Part shown: positions 33,889 through 43,769 of the stretch, one piece after another
Layout: every line of letters begins with the position of its first letter
How positions within the stretch are numbered: position 1 is the stretch's first letter
Translations under genes and position numbers: made by a program
Source of the DNA: an uncultured Duncaniella sp.
GTDB lineage: Bacteria; Bacteroidota; Bacteroidia; Bacteroidales; Muribaculaceae
Assembly: GCF_910577345.1 (NCBI RefSeq)
Contig: NZ_CAJTMT010000010.1
Location: 1 to 64,000, forward strand
DNA: 64,000 bases
Reading direction: 5' to 3'
Notes under the pieces: model-generated
Seen by the model: only the letters and a program-made list of their open reading frames with translations
Told to the model about the DNA's origin: nothing
Database searches by the model: none

Positions 33889-35220
33889 ATGGTTAAGAAT
33901 AAACCGGACCAAAGTTTTATGAAACTCTGGAATCTGAGTTTCGGTTTTTTCGGCGTACAGATTGCCTACGCCCTTCAGAGCGCCAACATCTCGCGCATCT
34001 TTGCCACCTTGGGTGCCGATCCGCACTCACTGAGCTACTTCTGGATTCTTCCCCCCTTGATGGGTATCCTTGTCCAGCCACTTGTCGGAGCTGCGAGTGA
34101 CCGTACATGGAACCGTCTCGGTCGTCGACTTCCATATCTGCTTCTCGGAGCTGCAATTGCAGTTATCGTGATGTGTCTGCTTCCCAATGCCGGAAGCTTC
34201 GGCCTTTCGGTTGCCGGAGCGATGATTTTCGGTTTTGTTGCCCTGATGTTCCTTGACACATCCATCAACATGGCCATGCAGCCGTTCAAGATGCTTGTCG
34301 GCGATCAGGTCAACGAACGTCAGAAAGGACTTGCATATTCCATCCAGAGCTTTCTCTGCAACGCAGGTAGCCTTGTCGGTTATCTCGCGCCTATCACATT
34401 GACCGCAATCGGTATCAGCAACATCGCTCCGACCGGGCAGGTGCCTGATGCTGTCACATATTCATTCTACATTGGTGCCGCCGTACTGATTCTCTGTGTC
34501 ATTTACAGCTTTGCCACTATCCGCGAGATGCCCCCCAAGGAATATGCCGAATACCACGGTATCACCGAAGAGCAGAAAGAGGAGAAGAGCAGCATGATTC
34601 ACCTCCTGCGCCACGCTCCCAAGACTTTCTGGACAGTGGGTCTTGTTCAGTTCTTCTGCTGGGCTGCTTTCCTTTATATGTGGACCTACACTCCGGGTGC
34701 CATCGCCGATACCGTTTGGGGCACAACCAACACAGAGACCGAGGCTTACCAGACTGCAGGCAACTGGGTCGGTGTATTGTTCACGATTCAGGCCGTAGGC
34801 TCTGTGCTTTGGGCTGTTGTCATCCCCCGTTTCAAGAATCATAAGACTGTTTATGCTCTCAGCCTCCTTCTTGGAGCAATCGGATTCGTGTCGACCCTCT
34901 TCATCACTGATAAGTATGTCCTCTTCATCTCATTCCTCCTTATCGGTTGCGCTTGGGCCGCGATGCTTGCTCTTCCCTTCACTATCCTTACCAACTCGAT
35001 TTCCGGCAAGAATATGGGTACCTACCTCGGCCTTTTTAACGGAACCATCTGCATTCCGCAGATCTGCGCCGCAGCTCTCGGTGGCGTGATTCTTCCGCTC
35101 CTCGGTGGCCGTCAGGTCAACATGCTCGTGCTTGCAGGCATTCTCCTTGTGGTAGGCGCATTCTGCGTCTCGCTCGTGAAAGAGACCTACGGAGATTCCA
35201 CAGCCAACGCCGAGGCTTGA
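33889..35220 (+). CDS. MFS sugar transporter (SLC45/GPH-like)
   Basis: 443 residues with twelve membrane helices. The conserved DPHSLSYFWILPPLMGILVQPLVGAASDRTWNRLGRRLPYL (residues about 43 to 83) holds the MFS motif between helices 2 and 3 and is typical of the SLC45-like group that moves maltose, sucrose or maltodextrins with cations. No sugar enzymes are adjacent. It is followed by a strong bidirectional terminator. Confidence 0.87.
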   Translation: MVKNKPDQSFMKLWNLSFGFFGVQIAYALQSANISRIFATLGADPHSLSYFWILPPLMGILVQPLVGAASDRTWNRLGRRLPYLLLGAAIAVIVMCLLPNAGSFGLSVAGAMIFGFVALMFLDTSINMAMQPFKMLVGDQVNERQKGLAYSIQSFLCNAGSLVGYLAPITLTAIGISNIAPTGQVPDAVTYSFYIGAAVLILCVIYSFATIREMPPKEYAEYHGITEEQKEEKSSMIHLLRHAPKTFWTVGLVQFFCWAAFLYMWTYTPGAIADTVWGTTNTETEAYQTAGNWVGVLFTIQAVGSVLWAVVIPRFKNHKTVYALSLLLGAIGFVSTLFITDKYVLFISFLLIGCAWAAMLALPFTILTNSISGKNMGTYLGLFNGTICIPQICAAALGGVILPLLGGRQVNMLVLAGILLVVGAFCVSLVKETYGDSTANAEA

Positions 35221-35270
35221 GTCTAAGAACAGAACTTTCGCTCTCCTGATCCGACATTACGGATGCCATA

Positions 35271-35320
35271 AAAATCGAGAGGTGCAGAAACAAATTCCGG
35301 TTTCTGCACCTCTCGATTTT
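35271..35320. terminator. bidirectional terminator
   Basis: Twenty-one-base arms (35271-35291 and 35300-35320), perfectly paired around an 8-base loop, with A-run and T-run at the ends. Separates the MFS transporter from the converging MATE gene. Confidence 0.85.
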
Positions 35321-35363
35321 TTAGCTTCTATATATGAGTTGACCGCTTTGCGTAGTGCGTTTT

Positions 35364-36650
35364 TTATTTAATGCGGTGCCGGAGGAGGGTTAGGACGAGG
35401 CCGCGACAGAGCAGGTAGGCGAGGAATGCTATCCACAGACCGTGATTGCCAAGACGGGGGAAGAGGAAATAGTAAGTGAGGAAGTAGACCAGTGTGGCGG
35501 ATGCGATTGAGATGAGCATCTCGCGTGTGCGGGTAGCTCCGATGAAAACACCGTCCCAAGTGAAAGCTGCGAAGCCTACGGCGGGGATGGCTATCACCCA
35601 TGAGAAAAATTCTTTGGACGATATGATTACTCCGGCATCATCGCTCAAAAGACTCATGATTCCTTCACCGGCCAAGGCATATATTATGGTGAAAAGAGCC
35701 ACCATGACAATGCTCCATCTGAAAAGTGCCTTGATTGTGGCATGTAGGCCCTCGGAATCCTTCTTCCCGATATAGTTGCCGCAGAGCGATTCTCCGGCGA
35801 AGGCAAAACCGTCCATGAAGTAAGAGAAGAGTGTGAAGAACTGCATGAGCAGGGTGTTGACGGCAAGAATGTCGGTACCTTGGGTGGAACCCGTGCGGGT
35901 GAACCATACTGTGACAGCAATCAGGCAGAGCGTGCGGAAGAAGATGTTTACGTTGATTGAGAAGAAGCGTTTGAGTTGAGTTGTGTCGAGTATCTCTTCG
36001 AGACTTTTCAGTTGCGGATGATCCTTGCGGATGGCTGTGGTCAGAGCTACTATAAAACCGAGCCATTGGGCGCTGAGAGTGCCGAACGCGACTCCCTTAA
36101 TCTTCATTCCGAACAGATAGACGAGGGCGAGGCTGATGACGATATTGGAGATGTTGATGATGAATGCGACTTTCATCGGCGCCTTGGCATTCTTCTGGCC
36201 GAGGAACCATCCTGAAATGACGAATGCTCCGAGCGATGCGGGCGCACCCCAGATGAGGATTGAGAAATAGTCGCGGACCATCCCGAGAATGTTGTCCTCG
36301 ATTTCGAACAGCACTCCGGCAAGTTTGAAAATTGGTCGTTGGAGCACTATCATGGCTGCTGATGCGAGGAGCACAACGAGAAGTCCGCGCAGCAATACGA
36401 GGTCGCATCCCTCCTTGTCCTGCGAACCGTGGGCCTGGGCGGTCAGACCGCTCGAACCCATGCGCAGAAAGGCGAACAGCCAGTATATCATGTTGAATAT
36501 CGTACCGCCCACAGCAATGGCTGCGATATAGTCAGCGCTCCCCATGTGACCAACAATCACCACATCCATCAGCGCGAGCAGTGGTGTGGTGATGTTGGTT
36601 ATAATCGAGGGTACTGCGATCGACAGTATTTCACGATTAATCGGTTTCAT
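35364..36650 (-). CDS. MATE-family efflux transporter (DinF-like)
   Basis: 428 residues with twelve membrane helices in two halves. The start MKPINREILSIAVPSIITNITTPLLALMDVVIVGHMGS is typical of the DinF-like branch, which exports cationic or lipophilic compounds in exchange for sodium or protons. It is the last gene of the apparent lysC-lysA-OPT-MATE transcript (10 bases after the OPT gene). Substrate is not predictable. Confidence 0.87.
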   Translation of the reverse strand: MKPINREILSIAVPSIITNITTPLLALMDVVIVGHMGSADYIAAIAVGGTIFNMIYWLFAFLRMGSSGLTAQAHGSQDKEGCDLVLLRGLLVVLLASAAMIVLQRPIFKLAGVLFEIEDNILGMVRDYFSILIWGAPASLGAFVISGWFLGQKNAKAPMKVAFIINISNIVISLALVYLFGMKIKGVAFGTLSAQWLGFIVALTTAIRKDHPQLKSLEEILDTTQLKRFFSINVNIFFRTLCLIAVTVWFTRTGSTQGTDILAVNTLLMQFFTLFSYFMDGFAFAGESLCGNYIGKKDSEGLHATIKALFRWSIVMVALFTIIYALAGEGIMSLLSDDAGVIISSKEFFSWVIAIPAVGFAAFTWDGVFIGATRTREMLISIASATLVYFLTYYFLFPRLGNHGLWIAFLAYLLCRGLVLTLLRHRIK

Positions 36651-36660
36651 GTTTGTGCAA

Positions 36661-38655
36661 TCAGTCCTTCAGGGTCTTCACTTTCATTGATTCCCAGATA
36701 AGATAGATGATGAGAAGTGCGTAGACTGCCAGACCGGCCCACTGGGTGGCGATGGCGTCCATCGGGTTCTGATATTCAAAACCGAGGAAGCGGGTGAGGG
36801 CTGCGAATACGCCGAAGAGCGCGCCACCGGCGATGAGACCCGACGAGATGAGGGTGCCACGGTCACGACGTGCGTCGTTGAGCGACTTGTCTTTCGAACG
36901 GCTGCCCACAAACCATGCGATGGCACCGCCCACAAGAAGCGGAGTGTTGAGCTGCAGGGGAATGAACATGCCGAGGCAGAATGCGAGTGCGGGGACACCG
37001 AGCCAGTTGAGCAGAAGGGCGAGGATAGCACCGGTCATGTAGAGAATCCACGGAGTGTCGCCACCCATCATGAGAGGTTCGATGACCTTAGCCATAGCGT
37101 TGGCCTGAGGAGCTACGAGAGCGTTCTCACCTGTGAATCCGTAGACCTGGTTGAGCAGGAGGATGACACCCCCGACGGTTGCTGCCGAGACGATGGTGCC
37201 GAGGAATTTCCAGCTTTCCTGCTTCTTGGGGGTTGAACCGAGCCAGTAGCCGACCTTGAGGTCAGTAACGAAGCCTCCGGCCATTGAAAGAGCGGTGCAG
37301 ACAACACCACCGATGACCATTGAGGCCACGATGCCGGAGGTGCCGTTAAGACCGATGCCGACGAAGATGGCTGATGCGATAATCAGTGTCATGAGGGTCA
37401 TACCCGAAACAGGGTTTGAGCCTACAATTGCAATGGCGTTTGCCGCTACAGTGGTGAAGAGGAAGGCGATGAGGGTCACCACAATCCATGCCACCAATGC
37501 CTGCCAGAAGGTGTTGATGACACCGAACCAGAAGAAGAGGAGGACGGCGACGAGGGCGATTGCAACGAAGAACACGATGTGTTTCATCGAAATGTCGCTC
37601 TGCCAACGGATGGTGGAAGCGCCATCAGCCTTGCCGCGGAGTTCGCGTCCGGCGAGACCGACAGCACTGCGGATGATACCCCATGATTTCACAATGCCGA
37701 TAATACCGGCCATTGCAATGCCACCGATACCGATGAGACGCGCATAGTCAGCGAAGATGGCTTCGGGTGCCATGGCGGTCATGTCGGAGCTACCGTAAGT
37801 GCCGAGCAGAGGGATGAGCACCCACCAGACGAACACTGAACCGGCAAAGATGATGAAGGCATAGTTGAGACCGATGATGTAGCCGAGACCGAGGACGGCA
37901 GCACCGGTGTTGCAGCTTACCACAAGTTTGGTCTTTTCGGCAAGAGTCTGTCCCCAGCCTGTGACGGCTGTGTTAAGGACACCTGCCCACCAGCCGAAGG
38001 TCTCGACGATGTAGTCATACACACCGCCGATGAGCGATGCGAGAACGAGGGTCTTCGCCTGACCGTCGTTCTTCGAGGATGCTTTCCCGAGACCGCTTGC
38101 AAGCACCTGAGTGGTGGCTGTAGCTTCCGGGAAGGGGTATTTGCCGTGCATGTCCTTCACGAAATATTTTCGGAAAGGAATGAAGAAGAGGATGCCGAGG
38201 ATACCTCCCAAGAGTGAGCTCAGGAAAATCTGGAGGAAGTTGACGGTGATTTCAGGATACTTGGCCTGAAGAATGTAGAGCGCGGGGAGGGTGAAGATGG
38301 CACCGGCCACAATCACACCCGAACATGCACCGATACTTTGGATGATGACGTTCTGCCCGAGCGGGTTCTCTTTTTTCAACGCGCCTGAAAGACCGACGGC
38401 GATGATGGCAATTGGAATTGCCGCTTCAAACACCTGTCCGACCTTTAGGCCAAGGTAGGCTGCCGCGGCACTGAAGATGACGGCGAGCACAAGTCCCATG
38501 GTCACTGAGTAGGGGGTCACCTCCGGATAGTCATGCGCGGGGTGCATGATAGGGCGGTAGACCTCATCCTCTCCGAGTTCGCGGAAGGCGTTTTCGGGGA
38601 GTTCCAGAGGGTCAGCGTCCATGTAGACTTCTTTGGCTTCTCTGTTGTCTGCCAT
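36661..38655 (-). CDS. OPT-family oligopeptide transporter
   Basis: 664 residues with about 15 membrane helices. The N-terminal VTPYSVTMGLVLAVIFSAAAAYLGLKVGQVFEAAIPIAI is the OPT family start, and NPVSGMTLMTLI near residue 417 is the other conserved block. Bacterial OPT members import peptides or metal-peptide complexes at the inner membrane. It follows lysA by 30 bases and so may be co-transcribed with lysine genes. Confidence 0.9.
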   Translation of the reverse strand: MADNREAKEVYMDADPLELPENAFRELGEDEVYRPIMHPAHDYPEVTPYSVTMGLVLAVIFSAAAAYLGLKVGQVFEAAIPIAIIAVGLSGALKKENPLGQNVIIQSIGACSGVIVAGAIFTLPALYILQAKYPEITVNFLQIFLSSLLGGILGILFFIPFRKYFVKDMHGKYPFPEATATTQVLASGLGKASSKNDGQAKTLVLASLIGGVYDYIVETFGWWAGVLNTAVTGWGQTLAEKTKLVVSCNTGAAVLGLGYIIGLNYAFIIFAGSVFVWWVLIPLLGTYGSSDMTAMAPEAIFADYARLIGIGGIAMAGIIGIVKSWGIIRSAVGLAGRELRGKADGASTIRWQSDISMKHIVFFVAIALVAVLLFFWFGVINTFWQALVAWIVVTLIAFLFTTVAANAIAIVGSNPVSGMTLMTLIIASAIFVGIGLNGTSGIVASMVIGGVVCTALSMAGGFVTDLKVGYWLGSTPKKQESWKFLGTIVSAATVGGVILLLNQVYGFTGENALVAPQANAMAKVIEPLMMGGDTPWILYMTGAILALLLNWLGVPALAFCLGMFIPLQLNTPLLVGGAIAWFVGSRSKDKSLNDARRDRGTLISSGLIAGGALFGVFAALTRFLGFEYQNPMDAIATQWAGLAVYALLIIYLIWESMKVKTLKD

Positions 38656-38685
38656 GATAATGAATGGTTTTGGTTTAAGGTTTGT

Positions 38686-39837
38686 TTATTGTTCTGAAAA
38701 ATAGGATGGCGGGAAGGGGCGGCAGTTGTAGCGCGAGGCCATGATTTCGCCGTAGGCACCTGCGGAGCGGAGTGCGAGGAGATAGCCGCGCTTCACTTCG
38801 GGAAGTGTCTCATCCTGACCGAAGCAGTCGGACGATTCGCAGATAGGGCCGACAACGTCGTAGTGGTGAAGCTCACCGTTGGGATTCGAGATGTTCTCGA
38901 TCTTGTGGTGGGCATTGTAGAGGGCGGGACGGATGAGGTCGCTCATGCCTGCGTCCACGATGGCGAATTTCTTGGTTGTTCCTCGCTTCACATAGAGCAC
39001 TTTGGTGATGAGCGAACCACACTGTGCCACAATCGAGCGCCCGAGTTCGAAATGCACTTCCTGGTCTTCGCGGATGCGCAGATGGTTGTGGAACGTTGTG
39101 AAGTAGTTCTCGAAATCCGGAATCGGATGGCGTTCGGGATGTGCGTAGTCGATGCCGAGACCGCCGCCGACGTTGATTGACGAGAAGTAGATGCCGCGTT
39201 CGTTGTATTCGTCCTGCAGACGGTTGATGGTCTCGCAGAGCATCACGAACGGCTCTGTTTCCGTAATCTGTGAGCCGATGTGGAAATGGAGACCACGCAG
39301 GTCGATGTTGGGCAGGGTGCAGGCAAGCGCGATGATGCCGGGGAGCATCTCAAGATTGACTCCGAATTTGTTTTCGGCCAGACCTGTGGTGATGTAGGCA
39401 TGGGTGTGTGCGTCGATGTTTGGGTTGACTCTGATTGCGACGCGCGCAGTCTTGCCCATTGATTCGGCAAGCTGGCTGATGACACGCAGTTCCGGTTCGG
39501 ACTCGACGTTGAAACATTCGATGTCTTTCTCCAGACCGAGACGGATTTCATTGTCGCTCTTGCCGACACCGGCATAGACTATGCGGTCGCCACGGAAACC
39601 GGCTTCAAGAGCGGTCTCGATTTCCCAACCGCTGACGCAGTCCACTCCGAGACCTGCGGCCTGGATGCTGCGGAGGATTCCGGGGTTGGCGTTGGCCTTG
39701 ATTGCATAGTGGACCTTGAAGCGGGGGTCGCGGGCGGTACGCTTGATTTCCTTGAGCGTGCGGTCGAGCAGCTTCAGATCATAGAAGTAGAAGGGGGTCT
39801 GAAGCGATTCAAATTCTTCGATAGGGAAACGTGTCAT
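38686..39837 (-). CDS. lysA: diaminopimelate decarboxylase
   Basis: 383 residues. PLP lysine is Lys47 in HYAIKANANPGI, the phosphate loop is GGGLGIDY, and CESSDCFGQDE is the active-site Cys block from the partner subunit. It makes lysine from meso-diaminopimelate. Its ATG abuts the lysC stop. The length is slightly short of the E. coli enzyme (420) but normal for Bacteroidota. Confidence 0.95.
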   Translation of the reverse strand: MTRFPIEEFESLQTPFYFYDLKLLDRTLKEIKRTARDPRFKVHYAIKANANPGILRSIQAAGLGVDCVSGWEIETALEAGFRGDRIVYAGVGKSDNEIRLGLEKDIECFNVESEPELRVISQLAESMGKTARVAIRVNPNIDAHTHAYITTGLAENKFGVNLEMLPGIIALACTLPNIDLRGLHFHIGSQITETEPFVMLCETINRLQDEYNERGIYFSSINVGGGLGIDYAHPERHPIPDFENYFTTFHNHLRIREDQEVHFELGRSIVAQCGSLITKVLYVKRGTTKKFAIVDAGMSDLIRPALYNAHHKIENISNPNGELHHYDVVGPICESSDCFGQDETLPEVKRGYLLALRSAGAYGEIMASRYNCRPFPPSYFSEQ

Positions 39838-41160
39838 TTATTTCTCGTTGAAAAGTGTTTCGCTCAGGCGACGCAGAGCTTCGATTTTGTCCTCCTTGCG
39901 GATGAGGAATGAGATGTTGTAGTTTGAACCGCCGTAGGAAATCATGCGGACTGGAATATTGGCAAGAGCTTCCATTGCCTTTGCCTCATAGCCGGTGTTG
40001 GTCCACTCCATGTTGCCGACAACACAGATGATGACCATGTCGCGGTCGATGGTGACGGTGCCGAACTTCTTAAGCTCGTCGACGATTTCGGGGAGGAAAC
40101 GCTCGGAGTCGATGGTGAGCGATACGCCGACTTCGCTTGTGGCGATCATGTCGATGGGAGTGCGGTATTTCTCGAATGTCTCAAACACGCGGGTCAGATA
40201 ACCGTAGGCGAGGAGCATACGCGAACTCTTGATCTTGATGGCCACAATGTTGTCCTTGGCAGCGACGGCCTTGATGGAGGGTTCGGTGATGTTGTTGTAG
40301 ATGAGTGTGCCGTGTGCCTCCGGTTCGAGAGTGTTGAGAAGACGGAGAGGAATATTGTTGACCTTGGCGGGGAGCACACAGGTGGGGTGGAGGATTTTTG
40401 CACCGAAGTATGCAAGCTCGGAAGCTTCCTCGTAGTGAAGCTCGTTGACGGGGCTTGTCTTGTCGACAAAGCGGGGGTCGTTGTTGTGCATACCGTCGAT
40501 GTCAGTCCAGATTTCGATTTCCTCAGCTTCGATGGCTGCGCCGATGAGCGATGCGGTGTAGTCGCTGCCACCGCGCTGGAGGTTGTCGATCTCGCCGGTT
40601 GAGTTGCGGCAGATGAATCCCTGGGTGATGAAGATGTCGGCGTCGATATACTTGTCAAGGAGGGGCTGGAGATGGAGGGTGATGTGCTGCATGTCGGGCT
40701 CACCGTTGGCATCGGTCTTCATGAAGTCGAGTGCAGGGAGCGATTCGGCATAGAGGCCACGCTCGTTGAGGAGGATGGTCATCATGGCCACGCTCATGAT
40801 TTCGCCCTGTGCGAGGATGATCTTTTCCTCGATTTCGCTGAAAGTCTCGCGCTGGGTGAACGAACGGATATAGTTGAAGCAGGCCTTGATTTCTTTGAGG
40901 GCTTTCTCGCGGCTCTCATGTTTGTCGTAGAGCGCTGCGATTGTCTTGAGATATTTTGATTCGAGAAGATTGATTGTCTCTTTTGCTCCGTTGGTGTTTT
41001 TCTTGTAGAGGTAATCGGCGATTTCTACAAGTGAATTTGTCGTGCCCGACATTGCGGAAAGCACGATGATGTTCTTGCCTCTTTCAGAGACGAGGTCGGC
41101 AACGTGGCGGATACGTTCTGCGGAACCTACTGAGGTACCTCCAAACTTTAAAACTTTCAT
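39838..41160 (-). CDS. lysC: aspartate kinase
   Basis: 440 residues, monofunctional. KFGGTSVGSAERI at the start binds ATP, GGSDYTASLIGAA marks the aspartate pocket, and two ACT domains occupy the end (about 300 to 440), which normally sense lysine. First step of the aspartate pathway. Promoter: -7 box TAATTTTG on the minus strand at 41252-41259. It leads the operon with lysA. Confidence 0.95.
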   Translation of the reverse strand: MKVLKFGGTSVGSAERIRHVADLVSERGKNIIVLSAMSGTTNSLVEIADYLYKKNTNGAKETINLLESKYLKTIAALYDKHESREKALKEIKACFNYIRSFTQRETFSEIEEKIILAQGEIMSVAMMTILLNERGLYAESLPALDFMKTDANGEPDMQHITLHLQPLLDKYIDADIFITQGFICRNSTGEIDNLQRGGSDYTASLIGAAIEAEEIEIWTDIDGMHNNDPRFVDKTSPVNELHYEEASELAYFGAKILHPTCVLPAKVNNIPLRLLNTLEPEAHGTLIYNNITEPSIKAVAAKDNIVAIKIKSSRMLLAYGYLTRVFETFEKYRTPIDMIATSEVGVSLTIDSERFLPEIVDELKKFGTVTIDRDMVIICVVGNMEWTNTGYEAKAMEALANIPVRMISYGGSNYNISFLIRKEDKIEALRRLSETLFNEK

Positions 41161-41273
41161 ACCTTATAATTATAATTGTAATGTGATTTTCGAATGACTG
41201 ACTGATGATATGCCAAAATGGACGGATTGAACGATTTTAGCAAATTATCGGCAAAATTACTAATAATTATCTA

Positions 41274-41330
41274 AAAATCGAACCAATCTGTTGTCAAACT
41301 GAAAGTTTAACGCCGGATTGGTTCGATTTT
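41274..41330 (-). terminator. terminator of the TPR protein gene
   Basis: AAAATCGAACCAATC (41274-41288) pairs perfectly with 41316-41330; on the minus strand the stem is followed by TTTTTAG. It lies 40 bases after the TPR gene and just ahead of the lysC promoter. Confidence 0.7.
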
Positions 41331-41369
41331 GATATGAAAAGAGGTAAAATTGTAAGAGGGCGGTGACGC

Positions 41370-43397
41370 TTATCGGCCTGATGCCATGCGTTTGAGCAGG
41401 GAGTAGGAGGAGACGATTCCGAGTTCTCCTGCGCGGCTGAGGTCGGGGAACGCCTTGTCTTTGTCGCCGATGGTGAGGTGGACATATCCGCGGTTGTAGT
41501 AGGCTTCGCCGAAATCACGTTTCAGTTCGATTGCCCGTGTGAAGGCTTTCAGGGCTTCGTCGAGATGTCCGATTTCAGTAAGCACGACGCCTTTGTTGTA
41601 GTATGCAACAGGCATGAAAGGGGAGAGGCTTATAGCCTTTTCGATGTCGGCGAGGATGTCGACGCTCTCTTCTTCGGATAGGATGTGGGTGCCTTGTCCG
41701 TCGTCGGTCGCTTTATGTTTTTTCGCATATCTCACCTGCGCTCTGAGCAGATATGCCAAGGCGAAATCGGGCGTCAGTCTGACGGCTGTGGTGAGATCGC
41801 CGACGGCTGCATCAAAGTCACCTACTGTATAGAAATCCATTGCCCTTCCGAAATAATCAATCGCACGCGGGGGATGGCTTGCGATGTAGGAATTATAGAA
41901 GTCTATCGACGAGCGGTGGGTGGTCTCGACATTGTCATCCCGGAGGGTGGATTCGCGGTTGGCTACTTGCAGACCGAAGCGGAGCAGTCCGGTTGCGTTG
42001 AGGTCGTTGACCTCGCGGATGTATTCGCTGTTGAGCTTGATTTCTGTCGGTGAGGTGTAGTAGGTGATTATGAAAATCGGTTCAAGTTCGACTTTCAGTT
42101 CCTGGTCCTGGACACGTCCGCGGATGGTCGTTGCATCGTTTTCCGATGTGTAGTTGGCCGATACGGTTGCGAGCGATGAGAAGCGTTTCTTCACCTGTTC
42201 CTGAGTTTCGGTCACGACGGGACCGTCGCCGTCCTCATCCTGTGAATTTCCGGCTGAGGTGTTGTCGGCAAACTGTTTGTCGGGAGAGACCGGAACCTTT
42301 GTCTTGGCAAGTGCGAGAGACTTGTTATAGTCTTTCTCGGCGCTTTGGAGGTCTCCTTTGCGGCGTTTGATGTCGTAGCGCAGGAAATAGGCCGCAGCGA
42401 AATCCGGGTAAGCCTCGAGCACACGGTTGAGGTCGGAAAGGGCTGCTTCAAAATCACCGATTTCAGCAAGAAGCATTGAGCGGTTATAGAGCGTTTTGTA
42501 GTCGTCAGGGTTGAGATTTATGACGCTTGTGAAATCCTCGATGGCCTTGTTGGTGTCGTGGACTTCGGCTCGGAGGAGTCCTCGGTTGAAGAGCGCCATT
42601 GAGTTTGTCGGGTCAAGTTTCAGCGCATGGTCATAGTCGTCAAACGCTCCATAGAAATCATCGGTCATATAGCGCAGGAATGCACGGTTGATGTAGTAGC
42701 CGGGGAAATCCGGGCTTAGTTTCACCGCCATGTCCATGTCGGCCAATGCACTTTTGTAGTCCTGTCCGGAGTGGATGGCTATGTCGGCCCTCATCAGATA
42801 GGCGTTGATTGCCGAGGAGTTTATTGTCAGTGCCTTATCAATGTCGCTTTTCGCTCCAATGGTGTCCTTTGTTTCGAGTCTGAGACGTGCGCGGCCGAGA
42901 TAGCCCCCCTCATAGCGCGGATATTTTCTGATAAGAGCGGCGAAAGTGGTGTCGGCTCCTGCATGGTCCTTAATCTGACATTGCGCCATGGCTTTGTTGA
43001 AGAGGACGCTGCGGGTGTCGGGGTGCATTTCAAGCACTTTGTTGTAATCCTTGATGGCCTCACGGTTTTTACCTTGGTTCTGACGTGCCACCCCGCGCAC
43101 TTCGTAGGCATCCACGATGAAGGGGTTGCGCTCGATGGCAAGCGAGGCATCCTCTTCGGCTCCGGGGAAATCATCGAGGTTCAGTTTGGCGATAGCGCGA
43201 TAGAAATATGGTTTTGCAAGACGCGGATTGACGCTGATGACCTGATTGAAATATTGGATTGAAAGGACGTAGTCTTCAAAATAATTTGTATTTGCCCCGA
43301 TTCTCATCACCTGCTCGGTGTTGATTTGCGCCCTCAGCGCGAGCATGGGGCAAAGAAATGTGAACAAGATTATGATGGAGCTTTTTAAACGCGACAT
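41370..43397 (-). CDS. exported tetratricopeptide repeat protein
   Basis: 675 residues with a signal peptide (about 1 to 24, ending LALRAQ). About a dozen TPR units (repeating A-Y-x-x-R-A and F-x-x-A-x-x-D-Y motifs) are split by a non-TPR stretch of about 150 residues (about 395 to 540, beta-rich). Such proteins scaffold protein complexes in the periplasm or outer membrane. Promoter -7 box TACATTTG at 43489-43496 (minus). Function specific to this member unknown. Confidence 0.85.
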   Translation of the reverse strand: MSRLKSSIIILFTFLCPMLALRAQINTEQVMRIGANTNYFEDYVLSIQYFNQVISVNPRLAKPYFYRAIAKLNLDDFPGAEEDASLAIERNPFIVDAYEVRGVARQNQGKNREAIKDYNKVLEMHPDTRSVLFNKAMAQCQIKDHAGADTTFAALIRKYPRYEGGYLGRARLRLETKDTIGAKSDIDKALTINSSAINAYLMRADIAIHSGQDYKSALADMDMAVKLSPDFPGYYINRAFLRYMTDDFYGAFDDYDHALKLDPTNSMALFNRGLLRAEVHDTNKAIEDFTSVINLNPDDYKTLYNRSMLLAEIGDFEAALSDLNRVLEAYPDFAAAYFLRYDIKRRKGDLQSAEKDYNKSLALAKTKVPVSPDKQFADNTSAGNSQDEDGDGPVVTETQEQVKKRFSSLATVSANYTSENDATTIRGRVQDQELKVELEPIFIITYYTSPTEIKLNSEYIREVNDLNATGLLRFGLQVANRESTLRDDNVETTHRSSIDFYNSYIASHPPRAIDYFGRAMDFYTVGDFDAAVGDLTTAVRLTPDFALAYLLRAQVRYAKKHKATDDGQGTHILSEEESVDILADIEKAISLSPFMPVAYYNKGVVLTEIGHLDEALKAFTRAIELKRDFGEAYYNRGYVHLTIGDKDKAFPDLSRAGELGIVSSYSLLKRMASGR

Positions 43398-43769
43398 TTA
43401 CCTTAGGGGAAAATAATGATCATGGAATAGCGGGAAGATTGCAGAACTGAAAGAGCCATGCAAATTAAACCCTCTGTGAATTCAACGGCAAATGTAGTGT
43501 TTTATGTGAAAAAATCCGTTATTTTTAAGGAATTTTCATAATTTTGTTATACAAGCGAACTGATTTTGCTTTTTCGGCGCTTTAAATTTAAAATTGAAAA
43601 TATGAATAGGAATTGCTATATTTGCATGAAATTGTGATTATCAAAGATGATGGCTTAATGGAAGAAGGCATTTTTTTCATCATGAAATCAAAAATTTTTT
43701 CATTTGGCTAATAAAACGAACAATCAACAATCTTGTCATATAGGCATAAACATTTCTTAAATTTATCTT
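43398..43769. other. 372-base AT-rich gap with two promoters
   Basis: Contains the minus-strand -7 box of the TPR gene (43489-43496) and the plus-strand -7 box TATATTTG of the helicase gene (43617-43624). No gene seen. Confidence 0.45.
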